From NCBI GenBank assembly GCA_048498035.1, contig JBEHYT010000021.1, forward strand, positions 1 through 64,000: 64,000 nucleotides of DNA. Reading direction: 5' to 3'. The notes under the pieces are model-generated. The model was not told the origin of the DNA. It ran no database searches and was given only the letters and a program-made list of their open reading frames with translations. Of this stretch, positions 17,067 to 24,995 are shown in pieces; position 1 is the first letter of the stretch, and every line of letters begins with the position of its first letter. The translations under genes were made by a program, and so were the position numbers. The stretch is from CADEDV01 sp048498035 (GTDB taxonomy: Bacteria; Bacteroidota; Bacteroidia; Chitinophagales; Chitinophagaceae).

Positions 17067-19016
17067 TCAGTTTCCTTCCAGCTCCATGATCCGTTCAAAG
17101 GCCTTTTCATAATCTGCATTCAGCCGTTGCAGTTCGGAACCAAGTTGCTGGTACTCGCTTTCCACTTTTAAAAATTGCTGTTTATCCGCATAGGTGGCAG
17201 GATCATTCAGCACCAGTTCAAGCTTTGCTTTTTGTTCTTTTACGCGGGCAATCTTTATTTCCAGCTCCTGGAAATTCTTTTGCAGGCGCTGCAATTCTTT
17301 TTTCTGTTCCTTATTGATTGGCGTGGCCGCCGGTTTTACAACAACTGGCTCAGGCGCTTTTTCCTTTGGCTTTTCTACCGGTTTGGCTGCATCTTTTTTC
17401 TGCGCCGCTTCCTGTTTCGCCATCCGTTCTTTCCAGGCTACCCATTCATCATAACCGCCTTTAAATTCTTTGATCTCCTGGTCTACAATCTCCCAGATCT
17501 TGTTGGCCGTTTTAGAAATAAAATGGCGATCGTGGCTCACCAGGATCAGGCTGCCTTCGTATTTGTTCAATGCATCAATCAGCAGGTCGCAGCTATGCAT
17601 ATCCAGGTGGTTGGTAGGCTCATCCAACATCAGGAAGTTGGCCTTGCTAACGATGGTTTTTGCCAGTGCAACGCGCGCTTTTTCACCACCACTCAGGATG
17701 CGTATTTTTTTGTCGGCATCATCCCCGCTAAAAAGAAAACAACCCAGCAAACCCCGCAGTTCAAGCTCTGTCATCTGGCTGCCACATTCCTTCAGTTCAT
17801 CCAGGATGGAATTATTGACATTCAACGCCTCCAGTTGGTGCTGGGCATAAAAACTTTCTTCCACGTTATGGCCCCATTTCCGCTCACCCTCAAATGATTC
17901 CTGTCCGGCAATAATCCTGAGCAGGGTGGATTTTCCTTTTCCGTTGGCGCCAATCAGCGCAATCTTATCATCTCTCGAAATTTCTGCCGACGCATTTTGC
18001 AAAATGGTGTTACCGGGAAATGCTTTGCCAATATGATTTAATTCCACCAGCACTTTGCCCGGCACTTTATCTACCCTGAAGTTAATCCGGATATTCGGGC
18101 GCTCCAGTTCCGCTTCCTCAATGCGTTCCAGCTTATCCAGCCGTTTCTGGATACTCTGCGCCTGTGCAGCTTTGCTGGCTTTTGCCTTAAATCGCTCAAT
18201 AAAACGTTCCTGCTGCCGGATATAATCCTGCTGGTTCTCAAATGCCTTTTGCTGCAGATCAATCCGAACCGCCTTTTCTTTTTCGTAAAATTCGTAGTTG
18301 CCGTTGTAGAGGTGTAGCTGCTGCTGGTATAATTCAACAATCCGGTTTACCATGCGGTTGAGAAAATATTTGTCGTGGCTTACAATCACCACGGCGCCCT
18401 GGTAATGCAGCAGGTATTTCTCCAGCCACTCGATAGACGGAAGATCAAGGTGGTTGGTAGGCTCATCCAGGAGCAACAGATCCGGTTGTTGCAGGATCAT
18501 CTTTGCCAGCAGCACCCGCATCCGCCATCCACCGCTAAACTCCTTATACGGACGTTGCAGATCACTGTTTGAAAAACCAAGTCCCTGCAGCACTTCTTCC
18601 GTACGGTGGTGAATGGTATAGCCGCCAAGTGTTTCCAGTTCATGCAGCCGATCGGTGTACTCCAGCAGTGTCTTTTCATCACCGGTACGCTCCAGTTCTT
18701 TGCCAATTTCCTCAATCTCGCGTTCCAGTTGCAACACCCGTTCAAATGCCCCCAGCGCCACCTGCAAAATGGAGTCATTGGTGTCAAAACTCAGCAGGTC
18801 CTGGTGCAGGTAACCGATGGTGGTGGTACGGCTTCTTTCTACTGTGCCCTGGGAGGGCGCATATTCGCCTACCAGCAGCTTCAGTAGCGTAGACTTGCCG
18901 GTTCCGTTGTAACCGATCAGGCCAATCCGCTCACCGGGCTGTATATGCCAGGTGGCGTCTTCCACAATAACTCGTGCACCAAACTCGAATGTCACATTTT
19001 GTAAACCTGCCAGCAT
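17067..19016 (-). CDS. ABC-F family ATPase (translation factor type, Uup/EttA-like)
   Basis: 649 aa with two ATP-binding cassettes and no membrane segments. Cassette 1 has Walker A GYNGTGKST (35-43), signature FSGGWRMR and LLLDEPTNHLDLP. Cassette 2 has GANGKGKST, LSGGEKARV and LMLDEPTNHLDMH. A charged linker (about residues 235-305) separates them, as in ribosome-binding ABC-F proteins. A C-terminal coiled coil rich in Lys/Glu (about 530-649) resembles Uup. These proteins act at the ribosomal E site or on branched DNA; some give antibiotic resistance, but nothing here shows that. The start at 19016 is supported by the promoter at 19034-19067. Confidence 0.9.
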   Translation of the reverse strand: MLAGLQNVTFEFGARVIVEDATWHIQPGERIGLIGYNGTGKSTLLKLLVGEYAPSQGTVERSRTTTIGYLHQDLLSFDTNDSILQVALGAFERVLQLEREIEEIGKELERTGDEKTLLEYTDRLHELETLGGYTIHHRTEEVLQGLGFSNSDLQRPYKEFSGGWRMRVLLAKMILQQPDLLLLDEPTNHLDLPSIEWLEKYLLHYQGAVVIVSHDKYFLNRMVNRIVELYQQQLHLYNGNYEFYEKEKAVRIDLQQKAFENQQDYIRQQERFIERFKAKASKAAQAQSIQKRLDKLERIEEAELERPNIRINFRVDKVPGKVLVELNHIGKAFPGNTILQNASAEISRDDKIALIGANGKGKSTLLRIIAGQESFEGERKWGHNVEESFYAQHQLEALNVNNSILDELKECGSQMTELELRGLLGCFLFSGDDADKKIRILSGGEKARVALAKTIVSKANFLMLDEPTNHLDMHSCDLLIDALNKYEGSLILVSHDRHFISKTANKIWEIVDQEIKEFKGGYDEWVAWKERMAKQEAAQKKDAAKPVEKPKEKAPEPVVVKPAATPINKEQKKELQRLQKNFQELEIKIARVKEQKAKLELVLNDPATYADKQQFLKVESEYQQLGSELQRLNADYEKAFERIMELEGN

Positions 19017-19033
19017 AAGACTAAAATGAGGCG

Positions 19034-19067
19034 CAAATTTAACCCTTTTTGCCCGTTTACCGGTCAA
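19034..19067 (-). promoter_or_regulatory. Promoter of the ABC-F gene
   Basis: Minus strand TTG (19067-19065), 23-bp spacer, TAAATTTG (19041-19034). The chosen start codon at 19016 follows 17 bp later, giving a very short leader and supporting that start over the in-frame upstream ATG at 19085. Confidence 0.6.
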
Positions 19068-19115
19068 AACCGCCCGGGAGTCCATTCATTCAGGAAAACA
19101 GCCATACACGAGGCC

Positions 19116-19145
19116 TTGCAATCCATCGCATCCTGACTACCTTTG
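19116..19145 (+). promoter_or_regulatory. Promoter of the DUF3347/TonB-receptor unit
   Basis: TTG at 19116-19118, a 19-bp spacer and TACCTTTG at 19138-19145: a full match to the Bacteroidota -33/-7 consensus. The start codon of the DUF3347 gene is 21 bp downstream. Confidence 0.75.
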
Positions 19146-19166
19146 TGTACACTTTAAGACGAGGAT

Positions 19167-19877
19167 ATGAAGAAAATAATCGATCTGCTTGGTATTGTGC
19201 TACCGGCTTTGATCATCCTGCTGGGAATTTTACGCGTTTTTCTTAAAAAAACAAAAGGCGTAAATGGTTTTACCATGCTCTTTGCGATCCTTTTGCTGCT
19301 GGTGGGGCTATTGCAATACTTTGTATTTGGCACTACCAAATCGCGTTGCGACTGCGATACCAAGGCGCAGGCGGAAAAAGTGAGTAAACACACCGCTGCT
19401 TTTAACCAGTCGATCGAAAAAGTAATGGCCGATTATTATGCATTGACAAATGGATTTGTAAAAAATGATACCACGCGGATTGGCGCCGCTGGCCGCCAAT
19501 TAGCCATTTCGCTCGACAGCCTGAAAATTGACGATCTGAAGAAAGACACTGCCATTTTTGAAACGATCGTGCAGTTTTACGAAGATTCAAAAGCAGAGGT
19601 GGCATCTATTATTGCTGATCCTTCCATGGAAGAAAAAAGAGGTTCATTCAACATTCTTTCCGATAATATGCGCAGCCTGTTGCTGACCGCCAAATACGAT
19701 CTGGCAAAATTGTTCTGGCTGGAATGTGACCACGCCTTTGGCGAAGATCACCCGGGAAACTGGCTGAGCAATAATGAGCAGGCTGAAAATCCTTACGGCG
19801 CTCCCGATTGCCGGGAAACCCGTGCCACGATCAATTTTGTTCCGGCCGACTCAACCAAAAAAACAGCCGGGTTGTAA
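19167..19877 (+). CDS. Membrane-anchored DUF3347-like protein
   Basis: 236 aa. Two N-terminal membrane helices (about 8-25 and 35-54) are followed by a Cys pair (SRCDCD, near residue 60) and a soluble helical domain. The domain fits DUF3347: YYALTNGFVKNDTTRIGAAG near the start, FNILSDNMRSLL in the middle, and FWLECDHAFGEDHPGNWLS with NPYG at the end, where typical members have a CPMA...WLS...NPY pattern. DUF3347 is usually linked to CusB-type heavy-metal efflux proteins, where it may sense or bind metal; the usual CPM is changed to CDH here. A TonB receptor starts 7 bp after the stop, so they form one operon. Confidence 0.7.
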   Translation: MKKIIDLLGIVLPALIILLGILRVFLKKTKGVNGFTMLFAILLLLVGLLQYFVFGTTKSRCDCDTKAQAEKVSKHTAAFNQSIEKVMADYYALTNGFVKNDTTRIGAAGRQLAISLDSLKIDDLKKDTAIFETIVQFYEDSKAEVASIIADPSMEEKRGSFNILSDNMRSLLLTAKYDLAKLFWLECDHAFGEDHPGNWLSNNEQAENPYGAPDCRETRATINFVPADSTKKTAGL

Positions 19878-19884
19878 TAGAGTG

Positions 19885-22263
19885 ATGCAGCAGAAAACGC
19901 TTTTGTGGGCTATTTTTTTATGCCTGTTCCTGCAGGTGAAAAGTCAAACGCCGGGCGCAGATAACGCACACCGGTTTACCATCAATGGCTATGTTCGCGA
20001 TAGTTTGTCGGGTGAAACCATTATCGGCGCTTCACTCATCATCAATGGTCAGGCCCGCGGCGTTAGCAGTAACCAATACGGTTTTTATTCCCTTACGCTG
20101 CCACAGGGCACTTACAATATCAGCGTTTCCCATGTATCTTATTTCAGTAAGGCCGTTACAATACAGTTGGATAGTAACCTTTCCTACAACTTTGATTTGC
20201 TTTCGCGCGCAGCGGCGAATACGGAAGTGGTAGTATATGCCCGCAAACGGGATGCGAATGTAAAAAGTGCCCAAATGGGAAAAATTGACCTTTCCATCAG
20301 CCAGATAAAAAATGTGCCTGCATTGTTGGGCGAAATAGATCCCCTGAAAGTTATTCAACTATTGCCGGGCGTTCGAAACGCGGGAGAGGGGAATGCCGGT
20401 TTTTATGTGAGAGGTGGCGGACCCGATCAAAACCTGATCCTGCTGGATGATGCCGTGGTATACAATACCGGTCACCTTTTTGGCTTTTTTTCAGTATTCA
20501 ATGCGGATGCCATCAAGAATGTATCGTTGATCAAGGGCGGGATGCCTGCGCAATATGGCGGCAGGCTCTCTTCGGTGGTGGATGTATCTATGAAAGATGG
20601 AAATAGCAATCAACTGGAAATGGATGGCGGCATTGGCCTTATCGCCTCCCGGTTTTCAATCCAGGGGCCGTTGAAAAAGAATAAGGCTTCATTTATGTTA
20701 TCTGCGCGCCGCACTTATATCGATGCGCTTGTAAAACCATTTATCAGTAAAAACAGCAACGCCTACGGATCAGGTTATTATTTCTACGACCTGAATGCGA
20801 AAATCAATTTCCGGTTTTCCGAAAAAGACCGGCTCTTCCTGAGCGGCTATTTTGGCAGGGATGTTTTTGATTTTGCCAATGCCAAGCGTTCTTTTAAAAC
20901 CAATATTCCCTGGGGCAACAGTACGGCAACACTTCGATGGAACCACGTTTTCAGTCGCAAACTCTTTTCCAACACCACGCTTCTTTACAATGATTACAAA
21001 TTTCGTTTTTCTGCGCAGCAGGAAAATTTTGAAATTGGTCTCTCCTCCGGCATCCGCGATATCAGTCTTAAAACCGATTTTGACTACTACCCGCTTCCCA
21101 ACCACCGTATTCGTTTTGGCGGACAATTCATCTACCATCATTTTATTCCCAATGTCGTTTCAGGTAAACAGGATTCCGTTCAGTTTGTGCCCAATAATGA
21201 AGTTTCAAAATATGCCGCAGAAGCAGGTATCTATGTGCAGGACGACTGGGACATTAGTGATCGCTGGAAGATGAACTATGGCCTTCGCTTTAGCAGTTTT
21301 ACACAAACGGGCCCGTACACCCGCTATATACGGGATGCGGATGGCAATAAACTGGATAGTACTGAGTACGGAAGGTTTGCACCCGTTAAAACCTATGGTG
21401 GCCTGGAGCCGCGGATCACGCTCCGGTTTGCGTTAAACGATGAAACGTCACTGAAGGCATCGGTTACACGCAACCTTCAATACATTCACTTAGTGAGCAA
21501 TGCCGGTACTACCTTGCCCACGGATCTCTGGGTGCCCAGTACCTATCGCGTGCAACCGCAGATCAGTTGGTTGTATGCGGCCGGTTTGTTTAGGAATTTT
21601 CACAACAATATGTATGAAACATCTGTGGAGCTCTATTACAAAAATATGCGCAACCAGATCGAATATGCGGAAGGCTATACGCCCTCACTGAGTGATCCGG
21701 AAGAACAATTCGTATTTGGGCGGGGATGGAGCTATGGATCAGAATGGCTGATCAATAAAGTAAGGGGGCGGTTTACAGGGTGGGTGGGGTATACGCTCTC
21801 ATGGACATGGCGGCGCTTTCCCGATTTGAATGCGGGAGAGAAATACCCCGCAAAATATGATCGCCGGCATGATCTATCAGTGGTAGCTAATTATGAACTG
21901 AACAAGAAATGGAAATTCGGTGCGGTGTTCGTATACGGAACGGGCAACGCCACAACATTGCCCGAGCGTTTTTATATCATTGATGGGGTGCTGACACAGG
22001 AATACAGCCGCGTGAACCAATACCGGCTGAAGCCTTATCACCGCCTTGATCTGTCGGCTACTTACACGCCCGTGCCCCGAAAAAAAAGGAGGCTGTCCAG
22101 CTATTGGGTATTTAGTATTTACAATGTGTACAGCAGGCTCAACCCTTATTTCCTGTATTTTGACCAGGAAGGAAATCCCTATAACGGTACCTTGAAAGTT
22201 CAGGCGAAACAGGTCTCATTATTTCCCATTTTGCCCTCCGTAACCTGGAACTTCCATTTTTGA
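19885..22263 (+). CDS. TonB-dependent outer-membrane receptor with carboxypeptidase-regulatory-like domain
   Basis: 792 aa with signal peptide MQQKTLLWAIFLCLFLQVKSQ. Residues about 30-112 form the CarboxypepD_reg-like domain (INGYVRDSLSGETIIGASL ... YGFYSLTLPQGTYNI). The plug follows, with EIDPLKVIQLLPGV, GFYVRGGGPDQNLILLDDA and QYGGRLSSVVDVSMKDG, and then a beta-barrel ending in a Phe (VTWNFHF). It transports a ligand across the outer membrane using TonB energy. No SusD partner is next to it; instead it pairs with the DUF3347 protein, so the substrate may be a metal complex rather than a glycan, but this is inference. The start at 19885 is taken because it begins the signal peptide. Confidence 0.9.
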   Translation: MQQKTLLWAIFLCLFLQVKSQTPGADNAHRFTINGYVRDSLSGETIIGASLIINGQARGVSSNQYGFYSLTLPQGTYNISVSHVSYFSKAVTIQLDSNLSYNFDLLSRAAANTEVVVYARKRDANVKSAQMGKIDLSISQIKNVPALLGEIDPLKVIQLLPGVRNAGEGNAGFYVRGGGPDQNLILLDDAVVYNTGHLFGFFSVFNADAIKNVSLIKGGMPAQYGGRLSSVVDVSMKDGNSNQLEMDGGIGLIASRFSIQGPLKKNKASFMLSARRTYIDALVKPFISKNSNAYGSGYYFYDLNAKINFRFSEKDRLFLSGYFGRDVFDFANAKRSFKTNIPWGNSTATLRWNHVFSRKLFSNTTLLYNDYKFRFSAQQENFEIGLSSGIRDISLKTDFDYYPLPNHRIRFGGQFIYHHFIPNVVSGKQDSVQFVPNNEVSKYAAEAGIYVQDDWDISDRWKMNYGLRFSSFTQTGPYTRYIRDADGNKLDSTEYGRFAPVKTYGGLEPRITLRFALNDETSLKASVTRNLQYIHLVSNAGTTLPTDLWVPSTYRVQPQISWLYAAGLFRNFHNNMYETSVELYYKNMRNQIEYAEGYTPSLSDPEEQFVFGRGWSYGSEWLINKVRGRFTGWVGYTLSWTWRRFPDLNAGEKYPAKYDRRHDLSVVANYELNKKWKFGAVFVYGTGNATTLPERFYIIDGVLTQEYSRVNQYRLKPYHRLDLSATYTPVPRKKRRLSSYWVFSIYNVYSRLNPYFLYFDQEGNPYNGTLKVQAKQVSLFPILPSVTWNFHF

Positions 22264-22379
22264 TTGCTGCGGCGGCGAAAGAAATGGTTTCTCTTTGCCG
22301 TCTAACGGCTGCCGCTCATCCATTTGGGAGGTGGCAATTTTCCAGGAACCTGTATTTTTCGTAACTAAACTTGCAACCA

Positions 22380-23954
22380 ATGAGAAAATCACTAACTGCG
22401 ATTCTCCTTCTCGCGTTTGGCTCCGCCGCAATGGCACAGGATCAGCCAGATCTTTCCATGATCGGTAAATTTAAACAGGAAGGGCTTGATCATTCCCATG
22501 TGATGGATTATGCCTTTCATCTTACAGATGTAAGTGGCCCACGCTTAACCGGCTCCCCGGGCTTTTTGCGGGCAGCCAACTGGGCTAAAGATGAACTAAC
22601 GAGCATGGGACTTTCAAATGCACACCTGGAACCCTGGGGTGAATTTGGCAAAGGCTGGCAGCAGGAGCATTGCTACATTGCAATGACGGCTCCCTATTAC
22701 CAGCCTATCCTGGCTATTCCACGCGCGTGGACGGGTAGCACACCTGGTAAAAAAATGTTGACAGGGGAAGTGGTACTGGTAAAGGCAAAAGATACCGTGG
22801 AACTGGAGCAGTATAGAGGTAAATTGAAAGGAAAGATTGTGATGATGTGGTCAAATGCTGAATTGAAACCTTCATTTGAGCCCGATGGAAGAAGGTATGC
22901 TGACTCAACGCTTGAAAAAATGGCGGAAACAACCGCGCAGCCGGAGCGTCAGCGCGGACAACGCGGTGGCAATGATGCACAACGCCAGGCACGCATGGCG
23001 CAATTTATGGTAATGCGCAGGATGAATGAACTGATCACCAGCGAAAAGCCGGCACTCGTGCTAAGCATGAGCGCTTCCGGTAACGATGGAACGGTGTTCG
23101 TTAGCAGTGGAGGATCCTATTCAAAAGACGCGGAAGAAGCACCGGCCAACCTGATGTTGTCCAGCGATGATTTTCTAAAACTCCAGCGCCTGTTGGAAGC
23201 AGGGCAAAAAGTGGCAATAGAAGCCGATGTAAAAACGCGCTTTTTTACGGATGATCTGAAAGGGTACAATGTGATTGCAGAAATTCCCGGAACAGATCCA
23301 CAGTTGAAAGATGAAATTGTAATGCTGGGCGGCCACCTGGATTCCTGGCATGGCGCTACCGGCGCAACGGATAATGCAGCAGGTTGTTCGGTGATGATGG
23401 AAGCGGTGCGCATACTGCTCGCTTCTGGTGTAAAACCGCGCAGAACGATCCGCATTGCACTCTGGAGCGGGGAGGAAGAGGGCTTGTTTGGTTCCCGCAA
23501 CTATGTAAAAAATCATTTTGCCGATCCGGCAAAAATGGAATTGAGCCGGGAGCATGAAAAAGTATCGGCTTATTATAACCTGGATAATGGAAGCGGCCGT
23601 ATCCGCGGCATTTATTTGCAAGGCAATGAAGCGGCACGGCCCATCTTTAGCGCCTGGCTGGCCCCGTTTGCTGATATGGGCGCAAAAACCGTAACGATCA
23701 ATAACACAGGTGGCACAGATCACCTGGCTTTTGATGCGGTAGGTATACCGGGCTTCCAGTTTATCCAGGACGAACTTGAATATGACACAAGAACGCACCA
23801 CACGAATATGGACACGTATGATCACCTGGTGGCAGACGACCTGAAGCAGGCTGCTACAATTGTAGCCAGTTTTGTATATAACACCGCGCAGCGCGATCAG
23901 CAGATCCCGCGAAAAGAATTACCAAAGCCGGTTACCGGCGGACGCGGATTTTAA
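22380..23954 (+). CDS. Secreted M28-family metallopeptidase
   Basis: 524 aa with signal peptide MRKSLTAILLLAFGSAAMA. A PA-like insert lies at about 120-260. The catalytic domain shows the di-zinc ligands of clan MH: GGHLDSW (H319), GATDNAAG, GEEEGLFGS, YYNLDNGSGR and THHTNMDTYD. It resembles carboxypeptidase Q-like/M28 aminopeptidases that trim peptides in the periplasm. The central region has an Arg/Gln-rich low-complexity loop (QPERQRGQRGG) not usual in the family. It is followed by a strong terminator at 23977-24009. Confidence 0.92.
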   Translation: MRKSLTAILLLAFGSAAMAQDQPDLSMIGKFKQEGLDHSHVMDYAFHLTDVSGPRLTGSPGFLRAANWAKDELTSMGLSNAHLEPWGEFGKGWQQEHCYIAMTAPYYQPILAIPRAWTGSTPGKKMLTGEVVLVKAKDTVELEQYRGKLKGKIVMMWSNAELKPSFEPDGRRYADSTLEKMAETTAQPERQRGQRGGNDAQRQARMAQFMVMRRMNELITSEKPALVLSMSASGNDGTVFVSSGGSYSKDAEEAPANLMLSSDDFLKLQRLLEAGQKVAIEADVKTRFFTDDLKGYNVIAEIPGTDPQLKDEIVMLGGHLDSWHGATGATDNAAGCSVMMEAVRILLASGVKPRRTIRIALWSGEEEGLFGSRNYVKNHFADPAKMELSREHEKVSAYYNLDNGSGRIRGIYLQGNEAARPIFSAWLAPFADMGAKTVTINNTGGTDHLAFDAVGIPGFQFIQDELEYDTRTHHTNMDTYDHLVADDLKQAATIVASFVYNTAQRDQQIPRKELPKPVTGGRGF

Positions 23955-23976
23955 CCGTAATCAACTACAAAAAGAA

Positions 23977-24009
23977 AAAGCTGTTCGCCTGGGCGAGCAG
24001 CTTTTTTTT
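23977..24009 (+). terminator. Intrinsic terminator (possibly bidirectional)
   Basis: AAAGCTGTTCGCC-TGGGCGAGCAGCTTT makes a 12-bp stem with G-T pairs, followed by T8 on the plus strand. On the minus strand it is followed by CTTTTTC TTTTTG, so it can serve both convergent genes. Confidence 0.85.
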
Positions 24010-24027
24010 AAGATTGTGATGTGGGGC

Positions 24028-24447
24028 TTAGTCTTTTCCAAGCACAACAATCAGGGCATAAATTACACCTGGCAACCAGAAAAGCAGGGTAAGTACCAGG
24101 CTGATCCAGAAGCGATTGTTGATCTCACCTTCGTGCAGGTAAACCGCCAACGGGGGCAACAGGATGGCCAGGATGGCCAGTAAAACCGTATTGGTGCTGG
24201 GCTCATTCCCGGAGCGTTTTTCCCGTTTGTAGGTTTTCAATTCTTTCTTTACTTCCTTGATGCGTTCCCGGCGCTCTTTGCGCGACAGCGCACGAAACTC
24301 TGCCACGGCAGATTTTACGGTAGCTGAATCAGGTTGAACGGGATTGATACTGTTTGCGGGGACGATCAGGGAGGCTCGCGCGGTTCCGGAGATAAAAGTG
24401 GATGCAAGAATGGCGAGGGATAAAAAGACTAGAATTCCTTTTCTCAT
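24028..24447 (-). CDS. YqaE/Pmp3 family membrane protein with extended N-terminus
   Basis: 139 aa. A signal-like hydrophobic segment (residues 5-24) is followed by a charged helical region (SRKERRERIKEVKKELKTYK) and then the two-helix Pmp3/YqaE domain at about 88-139 (ILLPPLAVYLHEGEINNRFW and LTLLFWLPGVIYALIVV). Simple YqaE proteins are about 55 aa; the added secretion signal and basic linker are seen in Bacteroidota members. Pmp3 proteins affect membrane potential and stress tolerance in yeast; the bacterial role is unclear. Confidence 0.88.
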   Translation of the reverse strand: MRKGILVFLSLAILASTFISGTARASLIVPANSINPVQPDSATVKSAVAEFRALSRKERRERIKEVKKELKTYKREKRSGNEPSTNTVLLAILAILLPPLAVYLHEGEINNRFWISLVLTLLFWLPGVIYALIVVLGKD

Positions 24448-24507
24448 AGACTTTGTTTTAAAAATGAAGAGGCCAAATCAAAATATTCCCGAATTAAATA
24501 TCAGGCC

Positions 24508-24530
24508 AAAAAAACCCGCAAGGCGGGTTT
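24508..24530 (-). terminator. Intrinsic terminator of the 51-aa gene
   Basis: AACCCGC-AAG-GCGGGTT hairpin (24513-24529), followed on the minus strand by seven T (24514-24508). It lies 26 bp after the stop codon of the small gene at 24556. Confidence 0.8.
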
Positions 24531-24555
24531 TGAATGATTTTGAGGCAAAAAACGA

Positions 24556-24711
24556 TTAAATAATATCCAGCGCTTTCACAAAAGAAGTGGTCTGGAACGG
24601 CAAAATCAGCGTCAGCCAGGGCCAATGACTATAAATGGCAAAGATCAATGCCGCCGTAGAAGCAAAAAAAACAAGCCACCAGATACCGGTATATTTCTTC
24701 GTTTGTTCCAT
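24556..24711 (-). CDS. Small 51-aa membrane protein, unknown function
   Basis: The minus strand encodes MEQTKKYTGIWWLVFFAS followed by a second hydrophobic stretch (WPWLTLILPFQTTSF) and ends in VKALDII. One or two membrane helices span about residues 9-27 and 30-40. The gene is short, but it has a complete transcription unit of its own: a -7 element TATTTTTG at 24738-24731, start codon 19 bp later, and an intrinsic terminator at 24508-24530. This makes it more likely to be real than a chance frame. Not recognised; the many aromatic residues suggest insertion in the inner membrane. Confidence 0.6.
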   Translation of the reverse strand: MEQTKKYTGIWWLVFFASTAALIFAIYSHWPWLTLILPFQTTSFVKALDII

Positions 24712-24730
24712 AAAAGTAATTTTGGAGCCA

Positions 24731-24738
24731 CAAAAATA
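24731..24738 (-). promoter_or_regulatory. -7 element of the 51-aa gene
   Basis: TATTTTTG on the minus strand, 19 bp before the ATG at 24711. No TTG is found at the usual -33 distance. Confidence 0.45.
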
Positions 24739-24995
24739 AGGTACTGATCCTGAATACTGAAAATTGATTTATAGACAGATGTGGATTTTTTTACTCGTAT
24801 TGAGGTGTAGCCGGAGCAATGAGAATAATCGATGCAGGAACCGGTACCGGCACCTGGCGGGAGTACCGGCAACGGCGCAGGTTTAAATATTTTGGGCGCT
24901 GAAATAAAAATGCGAACCTTGCATGTTTTTTTTATTTTCGTACCCAATGTGTTAAAATAACACGATACCAGATAGACAGGCTAACGATTGAATTA

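Noticed and set aside
17175..17897. 240-aa frame opposite the ABC-F gene
   Set aside because: Phe- and Leu-rich antisense of the Lys/Glu-rich coiled coil of the ABC-F protein.
22264..22379. Hairpin after the TonB receptor as a terminator
   Set aside because: The stem GGCGAAAGAAA/TTTCTCTTTGCC is imperfect and not followed by T-residues.
24645..24947. 100-aa minus-strand frame upstream of malQ
   Set aside because: Pro-, Lys- and Ser-rich, no start context, and it overlaps in another frame the better-supported 51-aa gene with its -7 element.
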